This document shows positions 34,793-45,534 of a DNA stretch of 64,000 nt, one piece after another. Location of the stretch: assembly GCA_947458745.1 (NCBI GenBank), contig CANGYQ010000005.1:124001-188000 (forward strand). The letters run 5' to 3'. The notes beneath the pieces were generated by a model. The model saw only the letters and a list, made by a program, of their open reading frames with translations. It made no database searches and was not told the DNA's origin. The stretch comes from Bryobacteraceae bacterium (GTDB lineage: Bacteria > Acidobacteriota > Terriglobia > Bryobacterales > Bryobacteraceae). A program made the position numbers and the translations under genes. Numbering within the stretch: the stretch's first letter is position 1; each line of letters starts with the position of its first letter.

Positions 34793-35911
34793 TTAAGGCT
34801 TCGGCGCGGCCGGTGGCGGAGCGCCGTAGGGACGCGGGAGCGGCTGCGTCAGGTAGAGATCGATGTCCTTGGAGGCTTTCGTTTCGACGCCGGGCTTTTG
34901 CAGGAAGCCCAGGTCGCGGAACCAGTCGATGAAACGTATCTGCCAGGTGCCGAAGGGCATCCCGCTGCGGTCGGTCAGGCCGCCCGACATGCGGGTGCCG
35001 TCGGGCTGCGGGTCACCGGGGTGGCGGCCATTGCCATAGAGGTGCAGTTCGATGTTGGGCACGCCCACGGCCAGCATCGCGGAATAATACTCCATCGCCC
35101 AGATGGCGTGGATACGGTCGCCCGATCCGGCACACATCACAAAAGCGGGCGGCACGTTGCGCGGTATCGCCGGAGCAGTGCGGTTGCGCGCAAAAGGTGA
35201 GGGGCCGGGATAGATGATGCCCGCAAAATCAGGCCGCGAGGTGATCCCGGCCAGCGGGTCAGTGGCGTCCGAATGCTGCTTGTCGAACTCCTCAAAGAGC
35301 ACCGCCGCCGGAGCCGCCAGTTCCGCACCGGCCGAAAAACCCATGATGCCAATCTTCTTCGGGTCCAGGTTCCATTCCTTGGCATAGGCTCTCACCAGGC
35401 GCACGGCCTGCAGCGCATCATGGACGGCATCCTTCTCCGCGATGTAGCCATCCTTCCGCAGCCGGTTGCGCAGGATCACTGTGTTGACGCCGTAGTTGTA
35501 GAAGAACGGCACGAAATCCGCACTCTCTGAGCCGACATTGAGAGTGTTATGTCCACCGCCCGCCGCCAGAATCACCACCGCACCCGTGTTGATGCCGCGT
35601 TCCACCGGATGGAACTCAATCGAGGGGTTGTGGATGTTGACGATGCTCGCAATGCGCCCCGGCACCACCTGGCTCATGTTGTACTGCTCGGCCTCGCGGA
35701 CGCGGTCGGCCTTCAGGAAGGGTGACCCCGCCGGATAAAGCGGCACCACGACGCCACCGGGCAGAATGGCCTGCGGGGCATAGGGGGCGCTCGTGGCTGG
35801 GCCGGGGGCGGGGAGGCTCTGGGGGGCTGGAAGGGGTGGGAGTGGGGGGCGCTGGGCGAAGGCTGCGCCATCCAAACACAGAAGAACTAGGCCAAATGTC
35901 TTGATTTGCAT
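34793..35911 (-). CDS. Secreted alpha/beta hydrolase (BD-FAE/acetyl-esterase-like)
   Basis: The 372-residue product has a signal peptide (FGLVLLCLDGAAFAQ) and a Pro-rich stretch (about residues 20-40). The hydrolase domain carries AAGGGHNTLNVGSESADFVP, the G-F-S-A-G nucleophile elbow (IGIMGFSAGAELAAPAAVL), an acid and a His in GNGRHPGDP. This pattern fits dienelactone-like or acetyl-xylan-type esterases. No neighbour suggests a substrate. The proline tract is unusual for this family and may link the domain to the envelope. Confidence 0.82.
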   Translation of the reverse strand: MQIKTFGLVLLCLDGAAFAQRPPLPPLPAPQSLPAPGPATSAPYAPQAILPGGVVVPLYPAGSPFLKADRVREAEQYNMSQVVPGRIASIVNIHNPSIEFHPVERGINTGAVVILAAGGGHNTLNVGSESADFVPFFYNYGVNTVILRNRLRKDGYIAEKDAVHDALQAVRLVRAYAKEWNLDPKKIGIMGFSAGAELAAPAAVLFEEFDKQHSDATDPLAGITSRPDFAGIIYPGPSPFARNRTAPAIPRNVPPAFVMCAGSGDRIHAIWAMEYYSAMLAVGVPNIELHLYGNGRHPGDPQPDGTRMSGGLTDRSGMPFGTWQIRFIDWFRDLGFLQKPGVETKASKDIDLYLTQPLPRPYGAPPPAAPKP

Positions 35912-35957
35912 GTTGCTCAGGTCGTGGTCTCGATGCAGTCGATCTGCGGTGATAGCT

Positions 35958-37955
35958 TCAGGCTCCGACCGCCTTCGCTAACGCAATCTGCTTGAGTGTA
36001 TCAGCGTTGTACTTTAGGGTCTTCCCTGTAGCACTATCAAGGAGCAAGAGATGTGCGTCCTGTGCGGCAACTACAGTGCCCTTTGTGACGCAGCCATTCC
36101 CCTTCTTGATATAGACAGCCTTTCCGAGCGCACAGGCCGGAAAAGTCGGCTGTTGTGCTAAATCGAGAAGCGACACGGAGCCCGCAATTGCAACGTCCGC
36201 ACCGGCAGTAAGGATGCTTGCGATGTGATCCAGCACAGGATTGAGCAGGTTTTCGGGCGAGGCGATCAGAATCAACCGTGCCTGCGCCCGGCTAATCGCG
36301 ACATTCATCAGTCGCGGTCCAAGGTCTTGGTTATTGAGGAAACTGTTAGAGGCGAGGACTGGGTCGAAGATCACCGTGTTCCGCTCGGATCCTTGGGCGC
36401 GGTGCACGGTGGAAACCAGGACTTGCTTGTAGCCCGCATTCTTCATGAATACTCGGAGCAGGGTCCGCTGAGCGCGGTACGGCGTCAGGATCAGGATTTG
36501 CGACTGATCTACCGCGAGCACAAGGTCATCAACCAGCTTTACGATCAACTCCGCCGTTTCAAATCGAATGTGGCCACCGTACTTGGGAGAGTACTTGCTC
36601 TCAAAGGTAGTGGGTACAAGGTATGCGTTCCTCGACCCAAGTTCAAGCACGGGGAATGGCTTTCTTTCCTTCTTCCACTTAAAGTCGAGCATGCAGGTGC
36701 TCGCTATCTTCAGCTGATCGTCATAAAAGGCTTTGCTCACTACCTTGCAGATCTGTTCGGCCATGCGGGACTGTTCATTGAGCAAGCACGTGTATAGAGC
36801 TGCGTTCTCCATATGGAAGAACGCAGAACGGCCCAACCAGTCCTTTGCATCGCCGTCCGAGGACTTGACGATTGGCGCAAGCTGTTTGGGATCGCCGGCA
36901 AAGAGGACTCGGCGGCCAAGGGGAACCAGCGCGAGTGCATGCGCGAGCCCAACTTGACTTGCCTCGTCGAACACGATGAGGTCGAACGTACCGATCATCT
37001 CGATTTCGTCATAAGTGAATACGGCGCGAGTCGTCGTCATCGCAGCGACCCGCGCTTTCTTCAGGGCATCCAGCGCTTGCGCGCGGATCTTCGAGCGGAC
37101 AGTCTCAACTTGGCCCTTCCACTTCTGGTACGCTCCCACGTCGGCCTTGTCCGGAACTTGAGCCTCCAACTGCGCGAGTTGCCGGATGAGATCTTGATCC
37201 TTGACGGGGATCAGATGCTCTCGGCCTTTGTATCGGGCGGCTTGGAAATGGTTGCCAATCCGAGCACAGTCCTTGCGAATCGGAGCAGGTTGGGGTTGGC
37301 CCTTGGTAAGTTCCGCGAGATGGTTGTCGACCGCGATCAAAGCTTGATCGACAGCGGTATTCGTGGTGGAAAGCAGGAGGACGCGCTTGTCTGGGTACTG
37401 AACCATGAGTGCCGCCAACATTGCGCCAAGCGTAGTCGTCTTTCCGGTACCCGGAGGTCCCCAAAGATAACTCGATTTCCAAGCTAATAAATCGAAGGCC
37501 TTTCGTTGTCCGGGACGAAGCCACGGAAATAGTTGGGCACTGATCTTCAACTGCTGGTCCCGCGCATTGCTTGACCGGTGCGTATCCCACCAGCCCAAGC
37601 AACGCTCTCCATATCCAGGGCGCTCCCAGAGTGCAAGCAGTTTCGCCAAGTACAGGGGCGGGTAGACACGAAGCTTCTCGCCGGGCCGCGGGGGTGCCGT
37701 CGTCGCGAAGCGGAGGTTGATTTGCTCCTCTTCCGGAATCACGGAAAGCACATCAGCCGCACCCTTGGGGGGGCCTGGCCACCAAGCACCAGCACCCTCG
37801 AGCGACTCATCCAATCGTCCATCGCCCTCTTCAAGGTTCAGGAATACCTTGTAGATGGTCCCCTCTTGCTCGACATTCCTAACGACGAACTCCTCGTACT
37901 CCGAGGATGCCTCTAATTCAGCCGATATGCCATCCCGCACGTTGTAGAGCGACAT
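35958..37955 (-). CDS. Superfamily 1 DNA/RNA helicase (DNA2/NAM7/UPF1-like)
   Basis: The 665-residue ATPase has Walker A GPPGTGKTTTLGAML at about residues 167-181, Walker B DLIVFDEASQVG, and the C-terminal helicase motifs ILILTPYRAQRTLL and STVHRAQGSERNTVI. A beta-rich N-terminus precedes it. The coding DNA is visibly poorer in GC than its neighbours (many A/T third positions), suggesting acquisition. GGAG 7 bases before the ATG at 37955 favours that start; in-frame ATGs at 37994 or 38084 remain possible. Such helicases appear in DNA repair, RNA processing or phage defence; the context does not decide. A repeat-containing intergenic region follows its start. Confidence 0.85.
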   Translation of the reverse strand: MSLYNVRDGISAELEASSEYEEFVVRNVEQEGTIYKVFLNLEEGDGRLDESLEGAGAWWPGPPKGAADVLSVIPEEEQINLRFATTAPPRPGEKLRVYPPLYLAKLLALWERPGYGERCLGWWDTHRSSNARDQQLKISAQLFPWLRPGQRKAFDLLAWKSSYLWGPPGTGKTTTLGAMLAALMVQYPDKRVLLLSTTNTAVDQALIAVDNHLAELTKGQPQPAPIRKDCARIGNHFQAARYKGREHLIPVKDQDLIRQLAQLEAQVPDKADVGAYQKWKGQVETVRSKIRAQALDALKKARVAAMTTTRAVFTYDEIEMIGTFDLIVFDEASQVGLAHALALVPLGRRVLFAGDPKQLAPIVKSSDGDAKDWLGRSAFFHMENAALYTCLLNEQSRMAEQICKVVSKAFYDDQLKIASTCMLDFKWKKERKPFPVLELGSRNAYLVPTTFESKYSPKYGGHIRFETAELIVKLVDDLVLAVDQSQILILTPYRAQRTLLRVFMKNAGYKQVLVSTVHRAQGSERNTVIFDPVLASNSFLNNQDLGPRLMNVAISRAQARLILIASPENLLNPVLDHIASILTAGADVAIAGSVSLLDLAQQPTFPACALGKAVYIKKGNGCVTKGTVVAAQDAHLLLLDSATGKTLKYNADTLKQIALAKAVGA

Positions 37956-38071
37956 TTCTAACTCCGATAATTCAGCTTGGATTGTACATCGCATGACATC
38001 GCGTATCTTTCTTCCCCTACTTGGCCAGCGCGGCGCACACTCATCATGCGCCGACCCCGCCGGGCAGCGGG

Positions 38072-39739
<1,668 letters not shown>

Positions 39740-39743
39740 GTTC

Positions 39744-40190
39744 GTGCCAACCCCAGACGTTCGCGACTTGGACCGTTTTGTCCGAGCGCAGCAGCCCATC
39801 TACTCGGAGGTATTGTCCGAGCTAAGGAGCGGTCGGAAGGAGTCCCACTGGATGTGGTTCATCTTTCCCCAACTGCGGGGTCTCGGCCAAAGTACGATGG
39901 CGCAGCGGTATGGGATCGCTTCCCGCTTGGAAGCTGAAGCCTATCTAGCGCACCCGATCTTGGGGTCGCGGTTGATCGAGTGCACCGGCTTGGTCAATGC
40001 TGTCGAAGACGCACCGATCGAGGAGATCCTGGGCGACATTGACGGCCTCAAGTTTCGCTCCTCAATGACGCTGTTTGATGCCGTTTCGGCTCCGGGTAGC
40101 GTGTTTGAGGCCGCGCTTGCGAAGTACTACGCGGGCCGCAAAGATCGAGTGACGCTCGAGATGTTTTCGGGGGAAGCGGAGCATTCTTAG
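39744..40190 (+). CDS. DUF1810 family protein
   Basis: The 148-residue product matches DUF1810 over its whole length: LDRFVRAQQPIYSEVLSELR, then SHWMWFIFPQLRGLGQSTMA and the MAQRYGIASRLEAEAYLAHP stretch, and the RSSMTLFDAV region. The biochemical role is unknown; a conserved hydrophobic-aromatic core suggests a small soluble protein. The GTG at 39744 gives a family-like start; an ATG at 39714 overlapping argG is also possible. It is 4 bp after argG and 8 bp before the nitrilase-like gene. Confidence 0.82.
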   Translation: MPTPDVRDLDRFVRAQQPIYSEVLSELRSGRKESHWMWFIFPQLRGLGQSTMAQRYGIASRLEAEAYLAHPILGSRLIECTGLVNAVEDAPIEEILGDIDGLKFRSSMTLFDAVSAPGSVFEAALAKYYAGRKDRVTLEMFSGEAEHS

Positions 40191-40198
40191 AATGAATT

Positions 40199-40978
40199 GT
40201 GCGCATCGCTCTCGCTAATCTTCCCTTTCCCTCTTCGCCTGAGCTGTCCGTTCAGCTCGCCGAGGAGGCCATAGCGCAAGCAGCCCTTGAGCACGCCGGG
40301 ATTCTCTGTTTTCCGGAGAACTTTGTCCCGGGCTATCGAGCTCCGGATCGGGGCGTGCCACCGCCGGATGGCGTGTTCTTGGAACAAGCATGGGCGCGGA
40401 TTGCGGCAGCGGCGGGGCGGGCGGAGGTGGCGGTGATATTGGGGACTGAGCGGGTGGAGGGCGATTCCCTCTATGCCACGGCACTGGTGATCCATGCCGA
40501 CGGCAGCCGGGCGGGGTTTCAGGATAAGGTGCAACTCGATCCTTCAGAAGATGCTCTGTTCGCGCCGGGTGTGGGACGGCGCGTGTTCCAGTGTGGCGAG
40601 ATGACGTTTGGGATTGCCATCTGTCATGAAGGCTGGCGGTATCCGGAGACGGTGCGCTGGGCCGTCCGGCAGGGGGCGCAGGTGGTGTTTCACCCGCACT
40701 TCCATGCAGCAGAGCCGGGCAGCTTTCGGCCCAACCGGTTTGCCGATCCGGAGAATTCGTTTCATGAGAAAGCGGCGCTGTGCCGGGCGGCGGAGAACGG
40801 CTGCTACTTTGCGACGGTGAACTATGCGAGCGAAGGCTCGCCCACGACATCGGCGGTGGTGGGGCCGGATGGGGCCGTGATCGCTTATCAGCCTTACGGT
40901 GTGCCCGGTTTGCTGGTGGTGGACGTTGATCTGGCCCGGGCTACCGGGCTATTGGCGCAGCGGTTGAGGTCGCACTAG
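40199..40978 (+). CDS. Carbon-nitrogen hydrolase (nitrilase superfamily)
   Basis: The 259-residue protein has the catalytic triad of the family: Glu in LCFPENFVPGY, Lys in GFQDKVQL and Cys in IAICHEGW. Family members hydrolyse amides or nitriles, e.g. carbamoyl compounds or omega-amides. It is shorter than plant or NAD-synthetase types and resembles the simple amidase branch. GTG at 40199 starts it. It follows DUF1810 after 8 bp, and both lie after argG, so one transcription unit is possible. Substrate unknown. Confidence 0.85.
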   Translation: MRIALANLPFPSSPELSVQLAEEAIAQAALEHAGILCFPENFVPGYRAPDRGVPPPDGVFLEQAWARIAAAAGRAEVAVILGTERVEGDSLYATALVIHADGSRAGFQDKVQLDPSEDALFAPGVGRRVFQCGEMTFGIAICHEGWRYPETVRWAVRQGAQVVFHPHFHAAEPGSFRPNRFADPENSFHEKAALCRAAENGCYFATVNYASEGSPTTSAVVGPDGAVIAYQPYGVPGLLVVDVDLARATGLLAQRLRSH

Positions 40979-41107
40979 CCGGGGGCGCCTCACGCGGGTC
41001 AGGGCTGAGGAGAACAGGTCAGCAGACCGCTCCGTTGCCGTCGCGGCTCGGTACGGGGGTTGTGGCCGCCCCGCTTAGGTAGCTGCCCACCGAGAACGCC
41101 GATTCCG

Positions 41108-41133
41108 AGCCGCCATGCGCAAGCATGCGGGCT
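41108..41133. repeat. REP-like palindrome at the btuC 3' end
   Basis: AGCCGCCATGC and GCATGCGGGCT form an imperfect 11-base hairpin (9 pairs) around a GCAA loop, 2 bp beyond the btuC stop. The core CATGCGCAAGCAT resembles the element at 62931-62990 (CATGCGTAAGCTT). It probably ends transcription from the minus strand. The rest of 40979-41107 holds no recognisable gene. Confidence 0.5.
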
Positions 41134-41135
41134 GC

Positions 41136-42116
41136 CTAGCGCGACCACAGCAGCCAGACAAAGAACGGTCCCCCGAGCAGCGCGGTCGTCACCCCGACAG
41201 GAATCTCCAGCGGCGCGAAGGCGCTGCGAGAGATGGTGTCGCAGAGCACTAGGAACGCACCGCCGCCGAACAGGGAGGCGGGCATCAGCAGGCGGTAGTC
41301 TGGGCCGACGATGCGGCGTAACAGATGTGGCACCAGCAGGCCGACAAAGGCGATGGGCCCCGTGATGGCGGTGGTGGTGCCGACCAGGATCGCGCCGGCG
41401 GCGAAGCCCTGCCAGGTGATCTTTTTGAAATCGACGCCGCGCCCGGCCGCCCACACTTCGCCGTAGGAGATGACGTTTAAGGTGCGGGATAGCCGCAGCA
41501 TCCAGACGAAGACCGGAATCAAGACCAGCGCCAACAGCAATAGGACCGAATACTCCACCGCGTCCACGCCGCCCATCAGCCAGTGCGTGATCTGGAAGCT
41601 CCGCGTGATGCCGGCCAGGCTATGCAAGAGCAGAATGATGGAGACGCAGATGCCGTTGACGGCAATGCCGGTCAACAGCAGGGTGAAGGCGGAGAAGCGG
41701 CGCAAGTGGCCCAGGGCCGCCACGAAGGCGATCACGGCCCCCGCACCCACCAGCGCCGACAGCCAGATCAAAGGGAACGACGAGCTCTCGCCGGGCGAGA
41801 AAGCGATGGCGATCACCGCACCCAGCGATGCGGCGGCAGAAACACCCAGGCTGGAGGGAGTGGCCAAGGCATCGCGCAACAACGATTGGTAGAGCGCCCC
41901 AGCACTCGACAAAGCCGCACCGGTCATCAGTGCCAGCAGTGTGCGCGGAATCCGCAAGTTCACGGCAATGCCCCAATCGGGAGCCTCCTGCCGCCACAGC
42001 TTGCCGTAATCCATGCCGGAGCCACCGACGAACGGACAGATGACCGTGGTGACCACTGCGGCCAGCACCGAGAAGAAGAGCACCCACCGCGCGCGGTGGC
42101 GGAGGTCATCGGCCAT
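41136..42116 (-). CDS. btuC: Cobalamin-type ABC transporter permease (BtuC/FecCD family)
   Basis: This inner-membrane permease imports vitamin B12 or related corrinoids with BtuD and BtuF. The 326-residue protein has about ten membrane segments and the FecCD signatures IPRTLLALMTGAALSSAGAL, YQSLLRDALATPSSLGVSAA and PHLLRRIVGPDYRLLMPASL. It overlaps btuD by 11 bp and lies last in the riboswitch-controlled operon. The corrinoid assignment comes from the riboswitch and operon; FecCD proteins for iron-siderophores look alike. Confidence 0.88.
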   Translation of the reverse strand: MADDLRHRARWVLFFSVLAAVVTTVICPFVGGSGMDYGKLWRQEAPDWGIAVNLRIPRTLLALMTGAALSSAGALYQSLLRDALATPSSLGVSAAASLGAVIAIAFSPGESSSFPLIWLSALVGAGAVIAFVAALGHLRRFSAFTLLLTGIAVNGICVSIILLLHSLAGITRSFQITHWLMGGVDAVEYSVLLLLALVLIPVFVWMLRLSRTLNVISYGEVWAAGRGVDFKKITWQGFAAGAILVGTTTAITGPIAFVGLLVPHLLRRIVGPDYRLLMPASLFGGGAFLVLCDTISRSAFAPLEIPVGVTTALLGGPFFVWLLWSR

Positions 42117-42876
42117 AGGTCAAAAACACCCGCCCTTCCCCATTCTGGTGCCAGTGGAAAGGCACGCGAAACACCCGCTCCAGGTCTGCTGGACGCATGG
42201 CGTCGCACGGCGGACCATCAGCCACCAGGCGGCCTTCTTGGAGCAGCCAGATGCGATCCGCATTCTGCGCCGCCAGCGCCAGGTGATGTGTCACCACTAG
42301 AATCAACTTTCCCGCGTCCCGCAGTGACCGCAGCAAATCCCACAGCTGCGCCTCATTCTCGGGGTCCAGGTGCGCGCTGGGCTCATCGAGCAACAGGATT
42401 GGCGTTTGTTGGCAGACGGCTGCGGCCATCAGTACGCGCTGCTTTTCGCCACCGCTCAATTTGGAGAACCGGCGGCCGCAGAACTCTTCCAGGCGAGTCT
42501 GGGCGATGGCCATTTCCATGGCCGCGTGGTCCTCATCGTTTTCATACAGGCCACGACCGTAGGGGATGCGGCCAGTTAGCACCACTTCCTCCACGGTGAA
42601 CGGGACGTCGCCGGGCAGAGTCTGCGGCACATGGGCTACCAGGCGGCAGAACTCCTCGCGCGGGATGCGATGGGCGTCCCGCCCTTGGATGCGGCAGGTG
42701 CCGGACTCAGGTAGCTTCTGCCCGGCCAGCAGATCGAGCAATGTGGACTTGCCCGCGCCATTGGGTCCGGCGATTGCAATCACTTCCGGACTATTGACGG
42801 TGGCGCCGATGCCACGGAGCACCTCCGGCTGGCCGGGGTAGGAGAAGCCAACGTTATCGAGTGACAGCCAGCTCAT
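42106..42876 (-). CDS. btuD: Cobalamin-type ABC transporter ATPase
   Basis: The 256-residue ATPase has Walker A GPNGAGKSTLLDLLAG (about residues 37-52), ABC signature KLSGGEKQRVLMAAA and Walker B PILLLDEPSAHLD, with the H-loop VVTHHLALA. It energises uptake with BtuC. It overlaps btuF by 4 bp and btuC by 11 bp, so expression is coupled. Substrate assignment rests on the riboswitch. Confidence 0.9.
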   Translation of the reverse strand: MSWLSLDNVGFSYPGQPEVLRGIGATVNSPEVIAIAGPNGAGKSTLLDLLAGQKLPESGTCRIQGRDAHRIPREEFCRLVAHVPQTLPGDVPFTVEEVVLTGRIPYGRGLYENDEDHAAMEMAIAQTRLEEFCGRRFSKLSGGEKQRVLMAAAVCQQTPILLLDEPSAHLDPENEAQLWDLLRSLRDAGKLILVVTHHLALAAQNADRIWLLQEGRLVADGPPCDAMRPADLERVFRVPFHWHQNGEGRVFLTYGR

Positions 42877-43742
42877 TTCAACATCGCCGCGAAGGCCTCC
42901 GCCGCCTCCACTACGCGAGGTCCGGGGACTACAAAGATATCGGCCGCCACCGCGAACACCTTATTCGACGCAACGGCCTTCACCGACGGTTGGGTTGCCC
43001 ACAGGTTCACCACGGACTGCCGGTGGGTTTCGGTGACTCCGGTGGTGGCGGCCATATCTCCCATATCGACAATCACGTCCGGAGCCAGGCGCAGGACTGC
43101 TTCGAGCGAGATCTTCGGGTAGGTCACCGGGGAATCGAACAGAACGTTCCGGCCACCGGCGATGCGGATCAGCTCATTCAAGTAGGAGCCTCGGCCGACG
43201 GCGATCATCCCGTCCAGGCGGGCCGGCGTGCGGCCTACGACAAACATCAGTGTGCGGGCGGGCTTACCTGCCGACCGCTTCTCGATAGCGCTCAGCTTGG
43301 CCCGGATGCTCTGCTCCAGCGCCACCCCGGCTTTGGCCAAGCCGGTGGCCTCGCCGATCGACCGGATCGACTGCATCGTGTCTTCGAGACTAGTGTTGCG
43401 CAGGGCCAGCGTCTTTATACCCAGGCCATTCAGTTGAGCGATGGCGGCCGGCAGGTCAGAGTGCACCAGCACCAGATCGGGCCGCAGGCGGGCGATGGCT
43501 TCGATGTTGGGTTGCAGATAGCTGCCGATCCGCGGCAGAGCATCGACGGCGGCGGGGAAGTGGCAATAGGTGGAGACGCCTACAATACGGTCCCCAGCGC
43601 CAATGGCGAACAGGGTTTCCGTAAAGCTGGGGGCAGTGGAGACGATGCGCTGCGGAGCGGCGAACGCCGGGATCGAACTGGCGATCAGCCACAGTGCGCA
43701 CCACAGTACGGCTCGGGGGTGAAAACTAAGCTGCTGGCACAT
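42873..43742 (-). CDS. btuF: Cobalamin-type periplasmic binding protein
   Basis: The 289-residue protein has a signal peptide (MCQQLSFHPRAVLWCALWLI, cleaved near AFA) and the class III binding-protein fold: RIVSTAPSFTETLFAIGAGD, RIVGVSTYCHFPAAVDALPR and DLVLVHSDLP. BtuF delivers corrinoids to BtuCD. The start at 43742 is preferred to the codon nine residues upstream. A cobalamin riboswitch lies directly upstream, giving strong support for a B12-related ligand. Confidence 0.9.
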   Translation of the reverse strand: MCQQLSFHPRAVLWCALWLIASSIPAFAAPQRIVSTAPSFTETLFAIGAGDRIVGVSTYCHFPAAVDALPRIGSYLQPNIEAIARLRPDLVLVHSDLPAAIAQLNGLGIKTLALRNTSLEDTMQSIRSIGEATGLAKAGVALEQSIRAKLSAIEKRSAGKPARTLMFVVGRTPARLDGMIAVGRGSYLNELIRIAGGRNVLFDSPVTYPKISLEAVLRLAPDVIVDMGDMAATTGVTETHRQSVVNLWATQPSVKAVASNKVFAVAADIFVVPGPRVVEAAEAFAAMLK

Positions 43743-43794
43743 AGGCACCTGCCCCTTCCTCGAGAGCAAAGCGAAAATTCAGCCTTGTGGGCTG

Positions 43795-43960
43795 TTCTTC
43801 AGGCAGGTCTTCGGACTTGATGGGCGGCCTACTGGTTGTCACTTCCCGGCGCCAGTGGGGGCCAGTGTGTCAATGCAACGTTCGTTCCCATTTACCGCTG
43901 CGGGACAGTCCCGGAATCTCACCGGGTTCCCTTTTTCAACGCCCCTCAGGGAGTGGCGTA
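43795..43960 (-). ncRNA. Cobalamin (AdoCbl) riboswitch
   Basis: Reading the minus strand, the leader has the conserved core GGGAACCCGGTGAGATTCCG, then GGGACTGTCCCGCAGCGGTA (43892-43931), the CCACTGGCGCCGGGAAG segment (about 43844-43860) and the B12 box AAGTCCGAAGACCTGCCT (43801-43818). These are the defining elements of the riboswitch that lowers expression when adenosylcobalamin is present. It controls btuF-btuD-btuC. Exact boundaries are approximate; a small CTCAAG/CTTGAG hairpin (43962-43977) precedes it. Confidence 0.93.
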
Positions 43961-44011
43961 CCTCAAGAAGCCTTGAGAATAGCAGATGCGGCTGGACCGC
44001 ACGCGCCGGGT

Positions 44012-45457
44012 TTAGTCGAGTGCTTCCGGCACCAACTCAATGTTCTGTTCACCCGCTGCCTTCTTTTCGGCATATTTTTTCACCCACGCTTCAAAACTAC
44101 GTCCGTCGGCCATGTCGCGACCGGTGAAGGAGAGGCTTTCGATCTCGGGTTGCGCTACGGTGACCGTGCGGCCTTCGTTCTTCAGCATCAGGCGCAGTTT
44201 GGCTTGGCCGGATTGCGGGATGCCCTGGCGATCGTAGACGTAGCCTTCCATACGCGTGCCGTTTTTCAGCTCAATGGTGACGTCGCCGCGGTAGTCAAAC
44301 GCTTCTTCAATGCCGCCCGATAGCTCCGTGCCGGCGGCCACTTTCCCTTGCAAGGTGTTGGAGTTGGACAGCGCCGTCAGGTCGATCTGCACCAGGGGCG
44401 AAACGGGCTTTTCGTTCTCGATCATCCGCAGCGCCTCTGCGTCCTTGTAGGCCGGGAACAGCATCGACTTGACGGTGGCGATGATGCCGGGAATGGTGAA
44501 CGTGTAGTGCACCGCCGTGGCCTCGTAGCCCGAATGCAGCATGCAGTTGGCACATTTTGAATTGCCCGATTCATAGCCGTACTTGGACCAGTCCGTTGAA
44601 TCGAGCAGCTCCTGATACGTGTCCGCGTAGCCGTCCTGTTGCAGGTAGCAGGGCTTCTGCCAGCCAAAAATGCTGTAGGCGGGCATGCCCCAGGGCGTGC
44701 ACTCCAGGTTCCGCTGGCCCATCAGGAACTCGAGGAACAGCATCGACATGTTGAAGCGCCACTTGGGGTCGCGGTTCGATAGCAGCTTGCGGAACATCGC
44801 TTGATTGCGCTCGCGCCCGGTGAAGTGCTGCTGGTCCGGCGCTTTGTCGTAGGAGTAGCCGGGCGAGATCATCATGCCTTCGACACCCACGTCCATCATG
44901 TCGGTGAAGAACTGGCGGACGGACTTTGAATCGATACCGTCAAACAACGTCGTGTTGGTGGTGACGCGGAAGCCCTTGGCGACGGCAGCGCGGATGGCCT
45001 CGAGCGCGATCTCGTAGCCGCCTTCCTTGCAGACGGAAAAGTCGTGGTGGTCCTTGTCGCCATCCATATGGACCGAGAAGGTGAGGTACTTGCTCGGCTG
45101 AAACAGGTGCAGCTTTTCCTTCAGCAGCAGCGCGTTGGTGCACATGTAGACGTACTTCTTACGTGCGACCAGACCCGCGACAATCTCGTCGATCTGCGGA
45201 TGCATCAACGGCTCGCCACCGGGGATCGCGACGGTGGGCACGCCGGTTTCGTCTACTGCTTGGAAGCACTGCTCCGGCGTCAGGTTCTGCTTCAGCACAT
45301 GGCCGGGATACTGGATCTTGCCGCAGCCGGCGCAGGCCAGGTTGCAGCGATAGAGCGGTTCCAGCATCAGCACCAGCGGATACTGCTTACGGCCCAGCAA
45401 CTTCTGCTTTAGGACGTAAGTGGCAACGGTCCACATCTGGGACACCGGGATGGGCAT
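44012..45457 (-). CDS. hpnH: HpnH, adenosyl-hopene transferase (radical SAM) with C-terminal extension
   Basis: HpnH attaches the deoxyadenosyl group to diploptene, the first step in making extended hopanoids of the membrane. The N-terminal ~345 residues match the family: MPIPVSQMWTVATYVLKQKL, radical-SAM motif C-N-L-A-C-A-G-C, PGGEPLMHPQID, and CANC near residue 335. The remaining ~110 residues (DYRGDVTIELKNGTRMEGYV, SFTGRDMADGRSFEAWVKKY) look like an added beta-rich domain and lengthen the protein well beyond the ~340-380 residues usual in the family. ATG at 45457 is chosen because family members begin with MPIPVSQMW. No other hpn gene is adjacent. Confidence 0.9.
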   Translation of the reverse strand: MPIPVSQMWTVATYVLKQKLLGRKQYPLVLMLEPLYRCNLACAGCGKIQYPGHVLKQNLTPEQCFQAVDETGVPTVAIPGGEPLMHPQIDEIVAGLVARKKYVYMCTNALLLKEKLHLFQPSKYLTFSVHMDGDKDHHDFSVCKEGGYEIALEAIRAAVAKGFRVTTNTTLFDGIDSKSVRQFFTDMMDVGVEGMMISPGYSYDKAPDQQHFTGRERNQAMFRKLLSNRDPKWRFNMSMLFLEFLMGQRNLECTPWGMPAYSIFGWQKPCYLQQDGYADTYQELLDSTDWSKYGYESGNSKCANCMLHSGYEATAVHYTFTIPGIIATVKSMLFPAYKDAEALRMIENEKPVSPLVQIDLTALSNSNTLQGKVAAGTELSGGIEEAFDYRGDVTIELKNGTRMEGYVYDRQGIPQSGQAKLRLMLKNEGRTVTVAQPEIESLSFTGRDMADGRSFEAWVKKYAEKKAAGEQNIELVPEALD

Positions 45458-45534
45458 ACCTTTTAGGTTACATGAATACGGGTACACGAATGCGAACTCG
45501 CTTTCGCGTTTGGGGCCTGTCACACTAGAGTGCG

